Notes: a model not told the origin generated them from the sequence alone. Shown: positions 8,201 through 17,409, numbered from the stretch's first letter. The stretch: 64,000 nucleotides of DNA from Acidobacteriota bacterium (GCA_003388555.1 QQVD01000050.1:62001-126000), one strand, 5' to 3'. Numbers and translations are program-made.

Positions 8201-9808
8201 ATGAGCAAGCGTGTGCTGATCCTGGGCGGAGGTGTGGCCGGCCTGACCGCGGCCCACGAGCTCCTCGAGCGGGGCTACCGGGTGTGCGTTCTCGAGCGCC
8301 AGTCGATCGCCGGAGGCAAGGCGCGCAGCGTCTGGCACGAGGGCCTGCCCGCCGAGCACGGCTTCCGGTTCTTCCCGGGCTTCTACAAGCACCTGCCCGA
8401 CACCATGCGGCGCACGCCGGTCGGCTCTGGACGCTCTGCTTTCGACCACCTCGAATGGAGCCGGCTCGACCGGCTCGCCTTCATGGACGGGTCGCGCATC
8501 CTGACGCCGCCGTCGTTCCCACGATCGCTGCGCATGCTCTGGCTGTCGTCGAGCATCCCCTTCCGGCTGCTGCGCAAGGGCCTGCCGCTGCGCGACCTGC
8601 TCTTCTTCGGCGGCAAGCTCTGGCGCATCGTGACCAGCAGCTTCGAGCGGCGGGCCGGCGAGTACGAGAAGATCGGCTGGATGCAGTTCGTCCAGGCCGA
8701 CGAGCGCTCGCAGCAGTACCGCGACCTGCTGGCGGTGGGGCCGACGCGCATCCTCGTCGCCAGCAAGGCCGAGGAGGCCAACACCAAGACGCTCGCCAAC
8801 GTCTCGATGCAGCTGATCTTCAACACGATCACGCCGGGCGAGACCAGCGACCGGCTGCTCGACGGCCCCACCAACGAGGTGTGGATCGATCGTTGGCTGG
8901 AGGATCTGCGCGGCAAGGGCCTCGACTACGAGTTCGACCAGGAGGTGACGCGGCTGGTGGTCGAGGAGGGCGCCATCGCCGGGGTCGAGGTGGGCGGGCC
9001 CGACGGCGCGGCGCGTCGACTCGAGGCCGACTACTACCTCAGCGCCCTGCCGGTGGAGGTGATGGGCAGGCTCGCCAGCGACGAGCTGATCGCGGCCGAT
9101 CCGCACCTGGCCGGACTGCGCGAGCTGCGCCACCACGTCAACTGGATGAACGGCGTGCAGTTCTACCTGGCCGAGGATGTCAGGTTGAACCCCGGCCACA
9201 TCATCGTCAGCGGCAGCCCCTGGGCACTCACGGGTCTCTCCCAGCAGCAGTTCTGGAGCGACTACTCGCTGGCCGAGGAGAGCGACGGGCGTGTGCACGG
9301 CTGTCTGTCGGTCGACATCTCCGACTGGAACACGCCGGGGCTGAACGGCCGGCGGGCGCGCGACTGCTCGCGTCAGGAGGTCGTCGAGCAGGTATGGGCG
9401 CAGCTGCAGCAGGCTCTGCCGGAGCTGCGCGGGATCGAGTACGTCTCGGCCTTCCTCGACGACGACATTGTGCAGGCCGAGGACAACCCGCACCACGAGA
9501 TCAACCTCGAGCCCCTGCTGGTCAACCGCGCCGACAGCTGGCGGCTGCGGCCCGAGGCCTGGACCGCACTGCCGAACCTCTTCCTGGCCTCGGACTACGT
9601 GCGGACGTACAGCGACCTCGCCTGCATGGAGGCGGCCAACGAGGCGGCCAGACGCGCGGTCAATGCGCTGCTCGAGCGCGACGGCAGCGACGCGGAGCGC
9701 TGCGAGATCTTCCCGCTGCGCGAGTGGTGGCTCTTCGCGCCCCTGAAGTGGCTCGATCGGCGCCGCTACGAGCGGGGCAAGCCGTGGTCGTGGCTGCCGC
9801 TCCCGTGA
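8201..9808 (+). CDS. FAD-dependent oxidoreductase, phytoene desaturase-like
   Basis: A 535-residue flavoprotein. A dinucleotide-binding fold opens the protein: LILGGGVAGLTAAHELLERG at ~6-25, then VLERQSIAGGKARS, the FAD ribose and pyrophosphate contacts. HGFRFFPGFYKHL is the conserved stretch of the phytoene desaturase / amine oxidase superfamily. The C-terminal flavin motif is NLFLASDYVRTYSDLACMEAANE. Members include carotenoid desaturases, HpnE-like hydroxysqualene dehydroxylases and uncharacterised enzymes; I cannot choose between them. ATG 8201 has a good ribosome site (GGAGGGAACG). The stop overlaps the start of the following kinase gene (GTGA), an odd partner for a lipid-type desaturase. 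A 6-bp GC hairpin with a TTC loop lies in the leader at 8161-8175. Confidence 0.8.
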   Translation: MSKRVLILGGGVAGLTAAHELLERGYRVCVLERQSIAGGKARSVWHEGLPAEHGFRFFPGFYKHLPDTMRRTPVGSGRSAFDHLEWSRLDRLAFMDGSRILTPPSFPRSLRMLWLSSSIPFRLLRKGLPLRDLLFFGGKLWRIVTSSFERRAGEYEKIGWMQFVQADERSQQYRDLLAVGPTRILVASKAEEANTKTLANVSMQLIFNTITPGETSDRLLDGPTNEVWIDRWLEDLRGKGLDYEFDQEVTRLVVEEGAIAGVEVGGPDGAARRLEADYYLSALPVEVMGRLASDELIAADPHLAGLRELRHHVNWMNGVQFYLAEDVRLNPGHIIVSGSPWALTGLSQQQFWSDYSLAEESDGRVHGCLSVDISDWNTPGLNGRRARDCSRQEVVEQVWAQLQQALPELRGIEYVSAFLDDDIVQAEDNPHHEINLEPLLVNRADSWRLRPEAWTALPNLFLASDYVRTYSDLACMEAANEAARRAVNALLERDGSDAERCEIFPLREWWLFAPLKWLDRRRYERGKPWSWLPLP

Positions 9809-12800
9809 GTGCCGGCGAGCCACCGCAGACGCAGACGCAGCGCCGTCCGCCGCTGATCGAGGGCTTCCGCATCGACGGTCGCGTCGGCGAGGGCGGCATG
9901 GGCGTGGTCTACCGCGCCGTGGAGCTCTCCACCGGCCTGCCGGTGGCCCTGAAGACGGTGCGTGGCGTCGACGAGAAGGAGCTGCTGGCGCTGCGTCGCG
10001 AGATCCAGGCGCTGTGCGATCTGGACCATCCGGGAGTCGTCCGGGTGCGCGCCCACGGCATGGCAGAGGGGCGCCCGTGGTACGCCATGGATCTGCTCTC
10101 CGGCGACACCTACGCTTCGTTGCTCGACGCCGTCTGGCCGATGCTGCACGACACCAGCGGGGAGAGCAGCATCGAGACGGCCCAGGCGACACCGGTACGG
10201 GATCCTCGCAGTGACCGGTCGGCGGTGGACGATCCGAAGGCCGAAGGCGAGGGTTCTGGCGGCACCGGGCCGCCGGAGGTCGACGACTCTCTGCCGGCGG
10301 GGCGCGGTGATCAGCTGCAGGAGCACCGGCGTGAGGTCTGCGGCGGCGACCTGCCGCGCCTGCTCGAGCCACTGGCCGCCATCTGTCCGCCGCTCGCCTA
10401 CCTGCACGGAAGAGGGGTCGTACACCGCGACCTCAAGCCGCCGAACGTCTTCCTCGCCGGGAGCGGTGCCGTTCTCGGCGATTTCGGCGTCGTCTACCGC
10501 TCCGGCAGGGGCCTCGGGCGGGAGGTCCTCGACGTCAGCCAAGCGGGGATCGGCACCATCGCCTACATGGCGCCCGAGCAGATCCGTGGCAGGACCATCG
10601 ACGCCCGCGCCGACCTCTACTCGCTCGGCTGCATGCTCTACCAGGCGCTCACCGGCAGGCTGCCCTTCGAAGGGCCGCAGGCCGAGGTGCTGACCGGTCA
10701 CCTGCGCGTCCTGCCGCGACCGCCCTCGGAGCTGGTGTGGGGAGTTCCGGCGGAGCTGGAGGAGCTGACGCTGCGTCTGCTCGAGAAGGACCCGCGGCGG
10801 CGGCCGGGCTACACCGTGGACGTCGGACGGGTTCTGCGGCGCCACCTGCCGACCACTCCGAGCGGCGACCCCGAGACCGACCCCGAGCACGAGGCCGAGC
10901 CCTACCTGTACTGGCCGTCGCTGGTGGAGCGAGACGAGCTGTGCGCTCGCATCGGCGAGCAGGTGCGTCGCGGCTGGGCCGGCGACGCGGCCGTCGTCGC
11001 GGTTTCCGGGCCCAGTGGCTGCGGCAAGACGGCGCTCCTCGGGGAGGTGGCGCGGGGCCTCACCGAGGTCGCCCAGGTGGTCGCCCAGGGCGCCGGCAGC
11101 GAGCTGCCGGTGGAGACCACGGCCGATCGGGCGGCGCTGCTCGAGCCGCTACGGCCGCTGCTCCGGGCGATTGCCGACCACTGCTCGGCGGGCGACGAGG
11201 CCGAGCGCCGCCGGCTGCTGCTGGAGCACGGCGCCGCCCTGGGACGGTACGAGCCCTCGCTGCTGGCGTGCCTGCCCGAGGGTGCCTCGCCGGCCCCGGA
11301 TCTGCCGGCGGAAAGTGAGCGGAGCCGTCTCTACGAAGCCCTGATCGCCACCCTGAGGGCCTACGGCGAGGGACGGCGGATCCTCGTGGTCCTCGACGAT
11401 CTCCACTGGGCGGACGAGATCACGCTGGGCTTCCTGAGCTTCCTGGTCGAGCGCCGCGAGTCGGTGCCGGGTGTCGTGGTGCTGGCGAGCTGTCGTCGCG
11501 AGGCCGCCTCCGACCAGCTCGTCGAGCTGCTGACGCTGCCGCGGGTCGGCCACCTCCAGGTGCCGCCCCTCTCCGAGGAGGGCGTCCTGAACCTGGTCTC
11601 GGAGATGCTCGCGGCGCGCCAGCCGCCGCACGATCTGGCTCGGGTGCTGCTCGACCGCTCGGACGGCAGCCCTTACCTGGTCATCGAGTACCTCGGTGCG
11701 CTGGTGCGTCACCGGGTCGTGCGGCGCCAGACCGGCGGCAGCTGGAGCTGGGACGCGGACCGGGCGAAGGCCCTGCTCGCCGAGGCCCAGCCCGAGTCGG
11801 TGCGCGGCCTGGTCTCGCAACGTCTGCGGCCGATCCCACTGTCGGCGCAGCCGGTGCTCGAGACCGCCGCGGTGCTCGGCAGGGAGTTCGACGCCCAGCT
11901 CCTGATGCGCGCCTCGAGCGGGATCACCGCGGCCGCCTTCGATCGCGCCGTGAACGAGCTGATCGGCCTCAGCGTCCTCGAGGACGTCGGCCGCGGCCGC
12001 CTGCGCTTCGTGCACGACCAGCTGCGTGCCGCCGCCGGCGAGCAGCTCAGCCACGACCGGCGGCGCACCCTGCACCGGACGGTGGCGGAGACGCTCGAGG
12101 CGACCGAGGATCGGGCCGGCGCCCCGGACGAGGTGCTGGGCGACCACTGGAGCGGTGCCGGCGAGACGGCACGGGCGCTGGATTACTGGGAGCGTGCCGC
12201 CGACTCGGCGATGCGGCGGTTCGCGGCGCGGCGCGCCATCGCCCTCTACGGGGCGTTGCTGGAGCACGCCGAGGCCACCGTCGACCCTGTCGGCCCTGTC
12301 GATCCCCTGCGCCGGGCGCGCTGGCACCGTCAGCTGGCGGAAGCCCATCTCGCCAGGGCCGAGCACGACGACTGCGTGCGCAGCGCCCGGCTCTGCCTGG
12401 CCGCGCTCGGCGCGCAAATGCCCGCCACCGCGGCCGGCTGGTGGCTGCACGGGGCGATGCACGGCGTGCGACAGCTCTGGCGTCGCCGCGCCGGCAACAC
12501 TCCCGACCTGGCGCCGGCCGAAGAGGCGGGACGCTGCGAGGAGGCGTACCGCGTGCTCCGCATCGTCGCGCGCAGCTTCTACTGGCGCAACGAGGTCGCG
12601 CCGGCCCTGGCGACGACCTTCCGCTCCGTCAACCTGGTCGAGCGTCTGCCACCCGGCGCCGACCGCATGGTGTCGTACTCGATGGCGGCCGGGATCTCGC
12701 AGCTCCTGCGGGCCGGGAGACTGAGCGAGCAGTACTACACGCTGGCGCTCAACTGCGAGGGCGCCGACGAGGAGCCGGTGGGATACGCCGAGGCGCTGAA

Positions 12801-13704
12801 CTCGCTGGGCGTCATCCGGCTCGGAGCGGGGCGTTGGATCGAGGCGCGCGCCGCGCTCGAGGAGAGCGAGCGGCTGACCCGGGAGATGGGGTACCGCGTC
12901 CTCTGGGAGACCAACGTGATGACCTTGGCGACCATGGACGATCTGCTCGGCGGAGTCGAGCGGGCGCTGGGCGGTTTCGTCGAGGCGTTCGACAGCGCTT
13001 CGAGAGGCAACCGTCAGACCCTCGCCTGGGCGCTGCTCGGGGCGCTGCGATGTCACCTGATGACCGGCAACCTGGAGCTCGCCCGGGAGTGCATCCGTCG
13101 CCTCGAAGAGCTGCGCCTGTCGGAGGGAGACGATCCCGACGCCTCGCTGCTCACCTGGAGGGCCTATTCGGCCTGGCTGGCCGGTGACCGGGAACCTGCC
13201 GGCGAGTGGCTCGAGGCCGCTCAGGCGGCGTGGACCAACCGGCCGGTGAACTACTCGGCGTACACCTTCCTGGCGGCCGGGCACGAGGTCTGTTGGCAGA
13301 TGTCGGTGGACGGCCTGGGGCGCGGTGCCGAGGCTGGATCCCGAACGTCCCGGTGGTGGGCGGCGGCACTGTCGCGCCAGGCCAGATTCCTCCGCCGGTG
13401 CGCGGCGACCTTCGAGATCGGGCGCTCGGCGGCGTCCCGGGCGCGCGCGCACCTGGCCCTGCATCGTGGCAGCGTGGCGGCCGCGCGAGACCATCTGCGG
13501 CGGAGCATCACGGAGGCAAGAGATCTCGAACAGCCGGCCGAGGAAGCCCGGGCGCTGACCGACATCGCCTGCTTCGGCCAGTTGTCGAGAGACGAGAGCC
13601 TCGACCTCCTGCGACGCGCCGTACAGGCTTTCGACGATCTCGGGCTGCGGCCGGAACGGCGGAGGGCTCGGGAGCGACTCTCCCGGCTGGAGCGCGGAGG
13701 CTGA
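9805..13704 (+). CDS. Ser/Thr kinase fused to AAA ATPase and TPR-like regulator (PknK-type)
   Basis: A 1299-residue cytosolic regulator. Kinase domain ~15-345: glycine loop VGEGGMGVVY, VALKTV lysine, HRDLKPPN near 205, DFG near 226, and APEQIR near 256. A ~75-residue low-complexity insert (~120-190) separates the N-lobe side from the catalytic loop. An AAA_16-type ATPase follows: Walker A SGPSGCGKTALL near 401-412 and Walker B ILVVLDDLHWAD near 526-537. From ~740 to the end are helical repeats that resemble TPRs. The plan matches PknK/AfsK-like and STAND-type signalling proteins. No transmembrane segment is seen. The start is GTG 9805, overlapping the stop of the FAD enzyme gene; codons upstream in this frame are a shadow. 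It lacks the usual C-terminal LuxR domain of some relatives. Confidence 0.88.
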   Translation: MSAGEPPQTQTQRRPPLIEGFRIDGRVGEGGMGVVYRAVELSTGLPVALKTVRGVDEKELLALRREIQALCDLDHPGVVRVRAHGMAEGRPWYAMDLLSGDTYASLLDAVWPMLHDTSGESSIETAQATPVRDPRSDRSAVDDPKAEGEGSGGTGPPEVDDSLPAGRGDQLQEHRREVCGGDLPRLLEPLAAICPPLAYLHGRGVVHRDLKPPNVFLAGSGAVLGDFGVVYRSGRGLGREVLDVSQAGIGTIAYMAPEQIRGRTIDARADLYSLGCMLYQALTGRLPFEGPQAEVLTGHLRVLPRPPSELVWGVPAELEELTLRLLEKDPRRRPGYTVDVGRVLRRHLPTTPSGDPETDPEHEAEPYLYWPSLVERDELCARIGEQVRRGWAGDAAVVAVSGPSGCGKTALLGEVARGLTEVAQVVAQGAGSELPVETTADRAALLEPLRPLLRAIADHCSAGDEAERRRLLLEHGAALGRYEPSLLACLPEGASPAPDLPAESERSRLYEALIATLRAYGEGRRILVVLDDLHWADEITLGFLSFLVERRESVPGVVVLASCRREAASDQLVELLTLPRVGHLQVPPLSEEGVLNLVSEMLAARQPPHDLARVLLDRSDGSPYLVIEYLGALVRHRVVRRQTGGSWSWDADRAKALLAEAQPESVRGLVSQRLRPIPLSAQPVLETAAVLGREFDAQLLMRASSGITAAAFDRAVNELIGLSVLEDVGRGRLRFVHDQLRAAAGEQLSHDRRRTLHRTVAETLEATEDRAGAPDEVLGDHWSGAGETARALDYWERAADSAMRRFAARRAIALYGALLEHAEATVDPVGPVDPLRRARWHRQLAEAHLARAEHDDCVRSARLCLAALGAQMPATAAGWWLHGAMHGVRQLWRRRAGNTPDLAPAEEAGRCEEAYRVLRIVARSFYWRNEVAPALATTFRSVNLVERLPPGADRMVSYSMAAGISQLLRAGRLSEQYYTLALNCEGADEEPVGYAEALNSLGVIRLGAGRWIEARAALEESERLTREMGYRVLWETNVMTLATMDDLLGGVERALGGFVEAFDSASRGNRQTLAWALLGALRCHLMTGNLELARECIRRLEELRLSEGDDPDASLLTWRAYSAWLAGDREPAGEWLEAAQAAWTNRPVNYSAYTFLAAGHEVCWQMSVDGLGRGAEAGSRTSRWWAAALSRQARFLRRCAATFEIGRSAASRARAHLALHRGSVAAARDHLRRSITEARDLEQPAEEARALTDIACFGQLSRDESLDLLRRAVQAFDDLGLRPERRRARERLSRLERGG

Positions 13705-13737
13705 GGCGGGACAGAGTGAAGCCGGGTGAAGAACCGC

Positions 13738-13805
13738 CTCTCGCCGCCTGTAGCGTGAGCCGGAGGCGAACGGTGAGTCGCTGAGGAGCGGAGAGGCGTC
13801 AGAGC
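13738..13805. repeat. 68-bp REP-like repeat, copy 1
   Basis: One of two 68-bp direct copies that differ by one base (G13743 versus A13884). The element contains the arms CTCRCCGCCT and AGGCGAACGGTGAG, which can fold as an imperfect hairpin around GTAGCGTGAGCCGG. It resembles a bacterial REP/palindromic unit. It lies 33 bases after the stop codon of the kinase/AAA gene. Confidence 0.85.
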
Positions 13806-13857
13806 AGTGGCGTCAGAGCAATGGCGTGAGAGCAGTGGCGACAGAGCAGAGGTCGCA
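13802..13857. repeat. 14-bp tandem repeat x4
   Basis: Four imperfect 14-bp units based on GAGCAGTGGCGTCA, at 13802-13815, 13816-13829, 13830-13843 and 13844-13857. They lie between the two 68-bp repeats; the first unit shares its first four bases with the end of copy 1. Confidence 0.75.
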
Positions 13858-13878
13858 GGGCACACCGTCATTCTTCCG

Positions 13879-13946
13879 CTCTCACCGCCTGTAGCGTGAG
13901 CCGGAGGCGAACGGTGAGTCGCTGAGGAGCGGAGAGGCGTCAGAGC
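13879..13946. repeat. 68-bp REP-like repeat, copy 2
   Basis: Second copy of the 68-bp element, 141 bases after copy 1 in the same orientation. The CTCACCG and CGGTGAG arms are perfectly complementary in this copy. Its last bases (13940-13946) include the stop codon of the minus-strand propeller gene, so the repeat forms that gene's 3' end. Confidence 0.85.
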
Positions 13947-15304
13947 GTGGTCGCAGACCACGCCGACGCATCTCCGCTCTCAAACCCGTCGGTGAAGATC
14001 GCCTCGGTGCTGAGCACGGCGAGCGCGTCGGAGGTGTTCCCGGCGACATACAGGTGCACGCCACCGGGATCCAGCGCCATCGCGCGCGGAAGGTTCATGC
14101 CGATCGGACCAGGGTCGAATTCGCATTCGCCGTCGAGAAACGTGAGCGCTCCACTGGCGCTGTCGCGGGCGAACATCGCCACACCGTTGTCCTCCCAGTT
14201 CTTGGTGACGAAGACGCGCTGACCGTCGCCGCTCACCGCCAGAAACGACTCGGCATCGGCTCCGAAGAAGCTCGTCGGACAGATCCGAAAACCGCCGATT
14301 CGCTGCAGCCAGGTGAGCTCGCCGGTCGCGGGGTTGCGATCGAAGACGGCGATCCAGTCGTTGCCGTTGCCACTCGGTCCTCCGATCGTGTCCACCTCGC
14401 TCGCCGCGTAGACGTGCTGGCCGTCGGGAGTCACAGCCACGGCCGAGACCTGGTCGAGCCCGTCGACGGTGTTCTGCCCCTGCACATCCCCTTCGCCGTA
14501 TGAGTCGACGAACAGGAGGCCAGTCTGTGCTGAGTCCCACTCGAAAACGGTCAGAGCGTCGCTGCCGCCGAAGTTGGCGTTGCTCCCTGACGCGACGTAG
14601 ACGTGCAGGTCGTCCGGGCTTACGGCGACCGACAGCGGCCGGTCGAGGCCGGTGAGGCCGCCCAGCCCGTTCTTCTCGACGTCTTCGAAGGAGAGCGCGC
14701 CAGTCGCCGAGTTGCGCGAGAAGGCGGCCAGCGCGTCCTCGGCGCGCCCGACGGCGAAGAGGGCGCTGCCGTCGGAGGTCATCGCCAGCGACTCGACTCC
14801 ATCGAGGCCGTCGACGCCGCCCTGTCCGTCGACAACGGAGGCGAGGAAGTTCAGAGCACCGGTGCCGGGGGCCCGCGCGAAGATGCCGATCGCATCGTCA
14901 GAGGACCCCGCGGTGTATACGTGGAGGCCATCCGGGCTCACCGCGACGCTGCGACAGGAGAGCAGGCCGTCGGCAGTCCCAGGGTCGTTGGTGTCGTCGT
15001 CGTCGAACAGGACCTGCACGAACTCTAGTGAGCCGTCAACATGGCGCGAGAACACGGCGATCGCGTTGTCGTCCTCGTCACCCGAGGCGATGTTGTTGAC
15101 TCCCGAGCAGGCGTAGACGTTCTCGCCGTCCGGACTCACCGCTGTCGCCCAGGCGAAGTTCCGGCCGTCGATCGTGCTCGAGCCGCTGGCCTGATCGTCG
15201 AAGTAGGCGGCCACCGACTCGAGGTTCTGCGCCTGCAGGGCGCCGGCCATCACGGCCCCGGCGATGAGGACGACGCTGGCCGATTGCACGGTTGCTGATT
15301 CCAC
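13940..15304 (-). CDS. Secreted beta-propeller (YVTN/lactonase-like) with DGFESGD C-terminal tail
   Basis: A 454-residue exported protein. GTG 15304 follows GGGAGGTGA, which supports this start. Residues 1-26 are a signal peptide (VVLIAGAVMAGALQAQ). The mature part has about seven repeats of ~45-55 residues built on VAVSPDGLHVYTAG / IAVFxRxxxTGxL, the pattern of YVTN and lactonase-type seven-bladed propellers. No catalytic set for a lactonase is certain, so a binding role is equally possible. The last 19 residues, IFTDGFESGDASAWSATTL, match the tail of the Calx-beta protein at 2215. The gene's 3' end is inside the second 68-bp repeat, and it is convergent with the kinase/AAA gene. Confidence 0.82.
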   Translation of the reverse strand: MESATVQSASVVLIAGAVMAGALQAQNLESVAAYFDDQASGSSTIDGRNFAWATAVSPDGENVYACSGVNNIASGDEDDNAIAVFSRHVDGSLEFVQVLFDDDDTNDPGTADGLLSCRSVAVSPDGLHVYTAGSSDDAIGIFARAPGTGALNFLASVVDGQGGVDGLDGVESLAMTSDGSALFAVGRAEDALAAFSRNSATGALSFEDVEKNGLGGLTGLDRPLSVAVSPDDLHVYVASGSNANFGGSDALTVFEWDSAQTGLLFVDSYGEGDVQGQNTVDGLDQVSAVAVTPDGQHVYAASEVDTIGGPSGNGNDWIAVFDRNPATGELTWLQRIGGFRICPTSFFGADAESFLAVSGDGQRVFVTKNWEDNGVAMFARDSASGALTFLDGECEFDPGPIGMNLPRAMALDPGGVHLYVAGNTSDALAVLSTEAIFTDGFESGDASAWSATTL

Positions 15305-15517
15305 GGCGGGTCACCTCCCGACTCGACTGAGTCATTGCGGTCCGTAGCCGAGGCCGCGCCGCGTCCGGGCGCTGGTAGCTCGACCCTACAGGACGAGGCG
15401 CGGAACAGAGTCTCAGGGGACACCCGGACACGATCGGCGCGTGACACCGGAGTGCTTCAGTAGCGCCGAACCGCAGGTCGTCGATCGGCCAGGAAGTGCC
15501 TATCCTTGAATCTCGGC

Positions 15518-16000
15518 TCAGCGACGCCCTAGGATGCGGACCTTCGCCGGCTTGCCACCCAGCGACTGGGCGTCGTAGCGCAGCACGATCTTCTCGATCA
15601 CCCGGTCGTGCCCGACGACGTCGATCACCCGGCTCTCGTCACCGGCCGGGATCACCCGGCGCAGCTCGACCTCCTGGGTGGTGCCGTTGGCGAAGTGGAT
15701 CTCGACGTCGCGGAACTCGACGCCGCGCTGACGCACCTGCAGCTTGATCGCCTTGAAGTCGCCGCGCCGCGCGGTGACCCGCACCGTGTCGGTCTCGACC
15801 CGGTCGCTGACCGACTTCTGGCCCAGCAGGGTCCACTTGCCGGCCTTGTGGCGTGGCTGGGCCTCCAGGGTCGGCGCCACCAGGCCCAGCAGGAGGACGA
15901 CGGTGAGGATTCGCGACGTCCACTGGCGGGCGCCGCGCCGCGGGTGCATGGAGATACGGGTCGTCGGGGTTCGGGTAGCGGCGGCGGTCTGATCCGTCAT
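15518..16000 (-). CDS. DUF2541-like exported protein
   Basis: A 160-residue protein. ATG 16000 is preceded by AGGAG at 11 bases. The N-terminal ~50 residues contain a hydrophobic segment (ILTVVLLLGLVAPTLEAQ) that looks like a signal peptide after a basic stretch. The mature ~110 residues contain LLGQKSVSDRVETDTVRV, the repeated pattern GDFKAIKLQVRQRGVEFRDVEIHFANG and IPAGDESRVIDV. These match DUF2541, a small periplasmic beta-rich family of unknown role. A 213-base stretch between it and the propeller gene holds no gene that I can see. Confidence 0.6.
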   Translation of the reverse strand: MTDQTAAATRTPTTRISMHPRRGARQWTSRILTVVLLLGLVAPTLEAQPRHKAGKWTLLGQKSVSDRVETDTVRVTARRGDFKAIKLQVRQRGVEFRDVEIHFANGTTQEVELRRVIPAGDESRVIDVVGHDRVIEKIVLRYDAQSLGGKPAKVRILGRR

Positions 16001-16145
16001 GGCAAGGGTTCTCCTGGTGCTCGTTCTCGTGGGGGCGCCGTCGAGCCGCACAGCTCTCGGCGCTCACTTCCCATACGCAGAACGGCGGGAGAACGCGGTA
16101 GCGAAGGGTGTCAGGAGTTGGTAAGGCGCTCGCCGCTGAGCCGGG

Positions 16146-17303
16146 CTACTCTGCGTCCCCCTCGGCGTCCCCTTGGCTCTCGCCGGCACCGTTCTCGAGC
16201 GCCTCGCGCTCCAGGATGCGCGCACCGCGCAGGATGTTGCCCATCGCGTAGTTGCCCTCGTGGCAGGCGTACTCGAAGACCTTGCCGTCGGTGATCGGCC
16301 AGGTGAAGTCGCCGGTCCAGGGCGCGGTCCAGCGGGCCGGGTCCTCGACGGTGAACTCGTAGTGCAGGGTGTCGCGGTCGACACGGGTGAAGCGCTCGAC
16401 GACGTGCAGGGTGGCGGTGGTGCCGAAGAAACCGGGATTGGGCCGGAAGTTGGTGGTGTCGACGACCAGCGTGTCGCCCTCCCAGCGGCCGATCGAGTCG
16501 CCGAGCCAGAAGGTCATCTCGGGCGGAGCGTGCTCACCTCCGATGCGGACCGTGCGCACGTCGTGCACCATCTCGTTGAGGATCAGCACCTCGTCCTCGG
16601 TCTGCACGATGCGTTTCAGGTTGTTGTAGAGCGACGGCAGCGCCGGCACGGTGGAGGCGAAGCTGGTGAGGCAGCGGTCGGAGGTCGGGCGGCTCTCGGG
16701 TCCGTCGTAGGGGCCCGGGCCCTCCCAGTCGACCCAGAAGGCGGTGCCCTCGTCGCCGCGGAACTGGCGCAGCAGCTGACCCATCTGGGCGCGCGCCTCG
16801 GGAGTCATCGGCGGCCGACGCCCGTTCGCGGGGTCGGTGAGGATCGAGGTGCGGAACTTGCCGTCGACCATCACCACCGAGTCGCCGCTGTCGATCCAGA
16901 AGTCGTTGTAGCCACCGACCTCCCCGGCGCCGGAGATGCCGCGCTGCGAGTCGTCGAGCCCGACCGGTGGCGCGCCGCCGACCTCAGGGGCGGCCCGGTT
17001 CGGGTCGCTGCGCTGGGAGCGCTTGGCGCTGTAGGCGCGCTGCTCGTCGACGATCTCCCGGGCCTGTTCCGGAGTCAGGTAGAGATTCTCCCCGAACTCG
17101 GCGGGGCGCTCGAGCGGGGTCAGCGTCGCGATGTCGTAGGTGCCCGACAGGTCGGGTCGGCCGTCGGGCATGCGGGGGACGTCGCCGCCCTCGCCGCCGG
17201 CTGCCGAAGCGATGGCGAGGACGAGGAGCAGCCCGGGGATCGCGGCGAGGATCGACCGAGTGGATCTCGGGGCGGAGGGTCTCTCGGCTGGCTCGGGATG
17301 CAT
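16146..17303 (-). CDS. Exported conserved protein, 'WEGDTLVVDTTNF' family
   Basis: A 385-residue protein. ATG 17303 has a strong ribosome site (AGGGAGGAAG). A signal peptide spans ~18-37 (ILAAIPGLLLVLAIASAAGG). The start of the mature protein, MPDGRPDLSGTYD, and the C-terminal blocks WEGDTLVVDTTNFR, LHVVERFTRVD and YEFTVEDPARWTAPW mark a family with many paralogues in Acidobacteriota and some proteobacteria. Its function is unknown to me. A late segment (YACHEGNYAMGNIL) has a single Cys-His pair but no haem motif. The gene is divergent from the LuxR-type regulator, which could control it. Confidence 0.65.
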   Translation of the reverse strand: MHPEPAERPSAPRSTRSILAAIPGLLLVLAIASAAGGEGGDVPRMPDGRPDLSGTYDIATLTPLERPAEFGENLYLTPEQAREIVDEQRAYSAKRSQRSDPNRAAPEVGGAPPVGLDDSQRGISGAGEVGGYNDFWIDSGDSVVMVDGKFRTSILTDPANGRRPPMTPEARAQMGQLLRQFRGDEGTAFWVDWEGPGPYDGPESRPTSDRCLTSFASTVPALPSLYNNLKRIVQTEDEVLILNEMVHDVRTVRIGGEHAPPEMTFWLGDSIGRWEGDTLVVDTTNFRPNPGFFGTTATLHVVERFTRVDRDTLHYEFTVEDPARWTAPWTGDFTWPITDGKVFEYACHEGNYAMGNILRGARILEREALENGAGESQGDAEGDAE

Positions 17304-17409
17304 GGCTCTTCCTCCCTGGACTCTGGTGGCGCGTGCTCCGAGCATACGGGAGCTTTCCCGCCGAGAGCGCCTACGAGCTGGCACGGAGGGCTCCTGGGTA
17401 CAACTCCGT

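Noticed and set aside
8152-9804. N-terminal extension of the kinase/AAA frame
   Set aside because: It is a shadow of the FAD enzyme gene; the kinase starts at GTG 9805, overlapping that gene's stop.
8108-13494. Very long open frames on the minus strand opposite the FAD enzyme and the kinase/AAA gene
   Set aside because: They have no known motifs and low-complexity Arg/Ala/Gly/Leu composition; high GC makes antisense frames open. The + strand genes carry full catalytic motifs.
13738-13946. Possible CRISPR array
   Set aside because: Only two long copies exist and the spacer is itself a short tandem repeat; no cas genes are in the window.
13251-13961. Minus-strand frame with repeated SSATHRSPPAHATGGE peptides
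   Set aside because: The repeated peptide is a translation of the two 68-bp DNA repeats and the frame overlaps the kinase/AAA gene.
13940-15304. Propeller protein as a functional lactonase
   Set aside because: The fold pattern fits, but I cannot see a definite catalytic set, so only the propeller fold is called.
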